Shown piece after piece: positions 5,158-5,656 of a DNA stretch of 5,656 nucleotides (position 1 is the first letter of the stretch; each line of letters opens with the position of its first letter). The stretch is taken from positions 1 to 5,656 of the forward strand of contig JALSQB010000005.1 of assembly GCA_026985655.1 (NCBI GenBank), in the 5' to 3' direction. The DNA is from Campylobacteraceae bacterium. GTDB lineage: Bacteria > Campylobacterota > Campylobacteria > Campylobacterales > Sulfurovaceae. The position numbers and the translations under genes were made by a program. The notes beneath the pieces are model-generated. The model was not told the DNA's origin. It was given only the letters and a program-made list of their open reading frames with translations, and did not search any database.

Positions 5158-5591
5158 TAGTTTGCCTTGTTATGGATAATCCACTTGTTGATGAGTACTT
5201 CCACTTTACGATTAAGATGGTTGTAAAAGAAAATCGCAGGAATGGCAACAATCAAGCCCATCGCTGTGGCTTTTAGGGCAAGGGCAAGTGAAGTCATAAT
5301 GTTTTTGACATCCATGTCACCTGTTTGTCCCATTGTGTAAAAAGTAATAATAATTCCAAGTACTGTACCCAACAGCCCTATGTAAGGAGCATTTGCCCCA
5401 AAACTAGAGATAATAGAAAGATTATTGGTCACATCTATCTCTAAAGCCTCTACGGTTTTGTAGCGTCTTACATCGACTTTACGGTAGAAAAGTAGTCGTT
5501 CTATCCAAAAAAGAAGCGTTAAAAAGCTCATAAGTGCGAGTAGCCCTAATACTCCGTAATCAACAATGTCGCTCATTAATTTAATATCCAT
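5157..5591 (-). CDS. exbB: ExbB, short-type TonB-system motor subunit
   Basis: ExbB forms the pentameric inner-membrane ring around ExbD. This copy is 144 aa, much shorter than E. coli ExbB (244 aa) but like the compact form found in Helicobacter and Campylobacter relatives. Three membrane helices are visible at about residues 13-35, 66-87 and 101-124, with a cytoplasmic segment at 36-64. Diagnostic blocks are APYIGLLGTVLGIIITFYTM (68-87) and SLALALKATAMGLIVAIPAI (101-120) followed by FFYNHLNRKVE. The threonines T76 and T109 that line the channel are kept. By my alignment the membrane glutamate of E. coli (E176) is L104 here, and K107 lies one helical turn away. The start at 5591 has GAGGG (5598-5602) 6 nt upstream. 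It is the first gene of exbB-exbD-tonB. MotA/TolQ-type paralogues are possible, but the tonB linkage settles the call. Confidence 0.94.
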   Translation of the reverse strand: MDIKLMSDIVDYGVLGLLALMSFLTLLFWIERLLFYRKVDVRRYKTVEALEIDVTNNLSIISSFGANAPYIGLLGTVLGIIITFYTMGQTGDMDVKNIMTSLALALKATAMGLIVAIPAIFFYNHLNRKVEVLINKWIIHNKAN

Positions 5592-5621
5592 GATTTTCCC
5601 TCATTGTGTTATGTTATGAGT

Positions 5622-5629
5622 ATTATAAT
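5622..5629. promoter_or_regulatory. Palindromic -10 region between exbB and a divergent gene
   Basis: ATTATAAT is its own reverse complement and supplies a perfect TATAAT on each strand (5622-5627 on the - strand, 5624-5629 on the + strand). The - strand copy lies 31 nt before the exbB start and would start transcription near 5615. The + strand copy lies 20 nt before the ATG at 5649. No clear -35 exists for either. A Fur box would be expected for an iron-uptake motor, but the dyad does not extend beyond these 8 bases, so I do not claim one. Confidence 0.45.
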
Positions 5630-5648
5630 CTAAAAAGATGAGAGGAAA

Positions 5649-5656
5649 ATGAGTTT
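5649..5656 (+). CDS. Possible start of a divergent gene, cut by the window edge
   Basis: ATG at 5649 is preceded by AGAGG (5641-5645) with a 3-nt gap and by a TATAAT at 5624-5629. Only the first codons (Met-Ser) are inside the window, so nothing can be said about the product. The short Shine-Dalgarno spacing and minimal length keep this tentative. Confidence 0.35.

Noticed and set aside
5615..5635. Fur box in front of exbB
   Set aside because: Only the central ATTATAAT is symmetric, and flanking bases do not fit the 19-bp Fur consensus.

Overview
This is an AT-rich bacterial window with short gene spacing. It most likely comes from a chromosome of a Campylobacterota species (formerly Epsilonproteobacteria), perhaps Sulfurimonas-, Sulfurovum- or Arcobacter-like. 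The best clue is the compact exbB-exbD-tonB cluster: a 144-aa short-type ExbB, a 126-aa ExbD and a very lysine-rich TonB, as seen in Helicobacter and Campylobacter relatives. The assignment is inference from gene type and composition. No rRNA, tRNA or other phylogenetic marker is present.

Layout. Positions 1-1152 (+ strand) hold a small, tightly packed set of three envelope genes of unknown function: an exported 179-aa protein, a 52-aa probable lipoprotein short enough to be missed by ordinary length cut-offs, and a 122-aa four-helix membrane protein. An inverted repeat lies just upstream of the first gene. Positions 1161-1402 hold the left end of a RAYT/IS200-like (Y1 HUH) transposase gene. 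It keeps its control region (TTGAAA, 17 nt, TATAAT, Shine-Dalgarno, ATG), but only about 37-40 N-terminal residues remain before it runs into the 3' end of the next gene. Positions 1347-2684 (- strand) encode a YajR-type major facilitator transporter with the C-terminal YAM domain. A 60-nt divergent region separates it from an rdgB-type house-cleaning nucleotide pyrophosphatase (2745-3335, +), followed after 31 nt by an unrecognised 190-aa cytoplasmic protein (3367-3939, +). Converging on that gene from the right is exbB-exbD-tonB (5591 down to 3944, - strand), whose three genes overlap by 1 and 4 nt and so form one operon. The right edge probably shows the first codons of a divergent gene.

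How the genes work together. ExbB, ExbD and TonB form the inner-membrane motor that passes proton-motive force to outer-membrane receptors for iron complexes, cobalamin and similar ligands. RdgB removes deaminated purine nucleotides (dITP, XTP). The YajR-like protein is a probable drug/proton antiporter. These are ordinary functions. The unexplained parts are the three-gene envelope set, the 190-aa neighbour of rdgB, the KKKII-type pentad repeat linker of TonB, a terminator-like hairpin inside the end of tonB, and the transposase fragment abutting yajR. I see no convincing evidence of a new defence, mobile or biosynthetic system; the three-gene envelope set is the best candidate for something undescribed.
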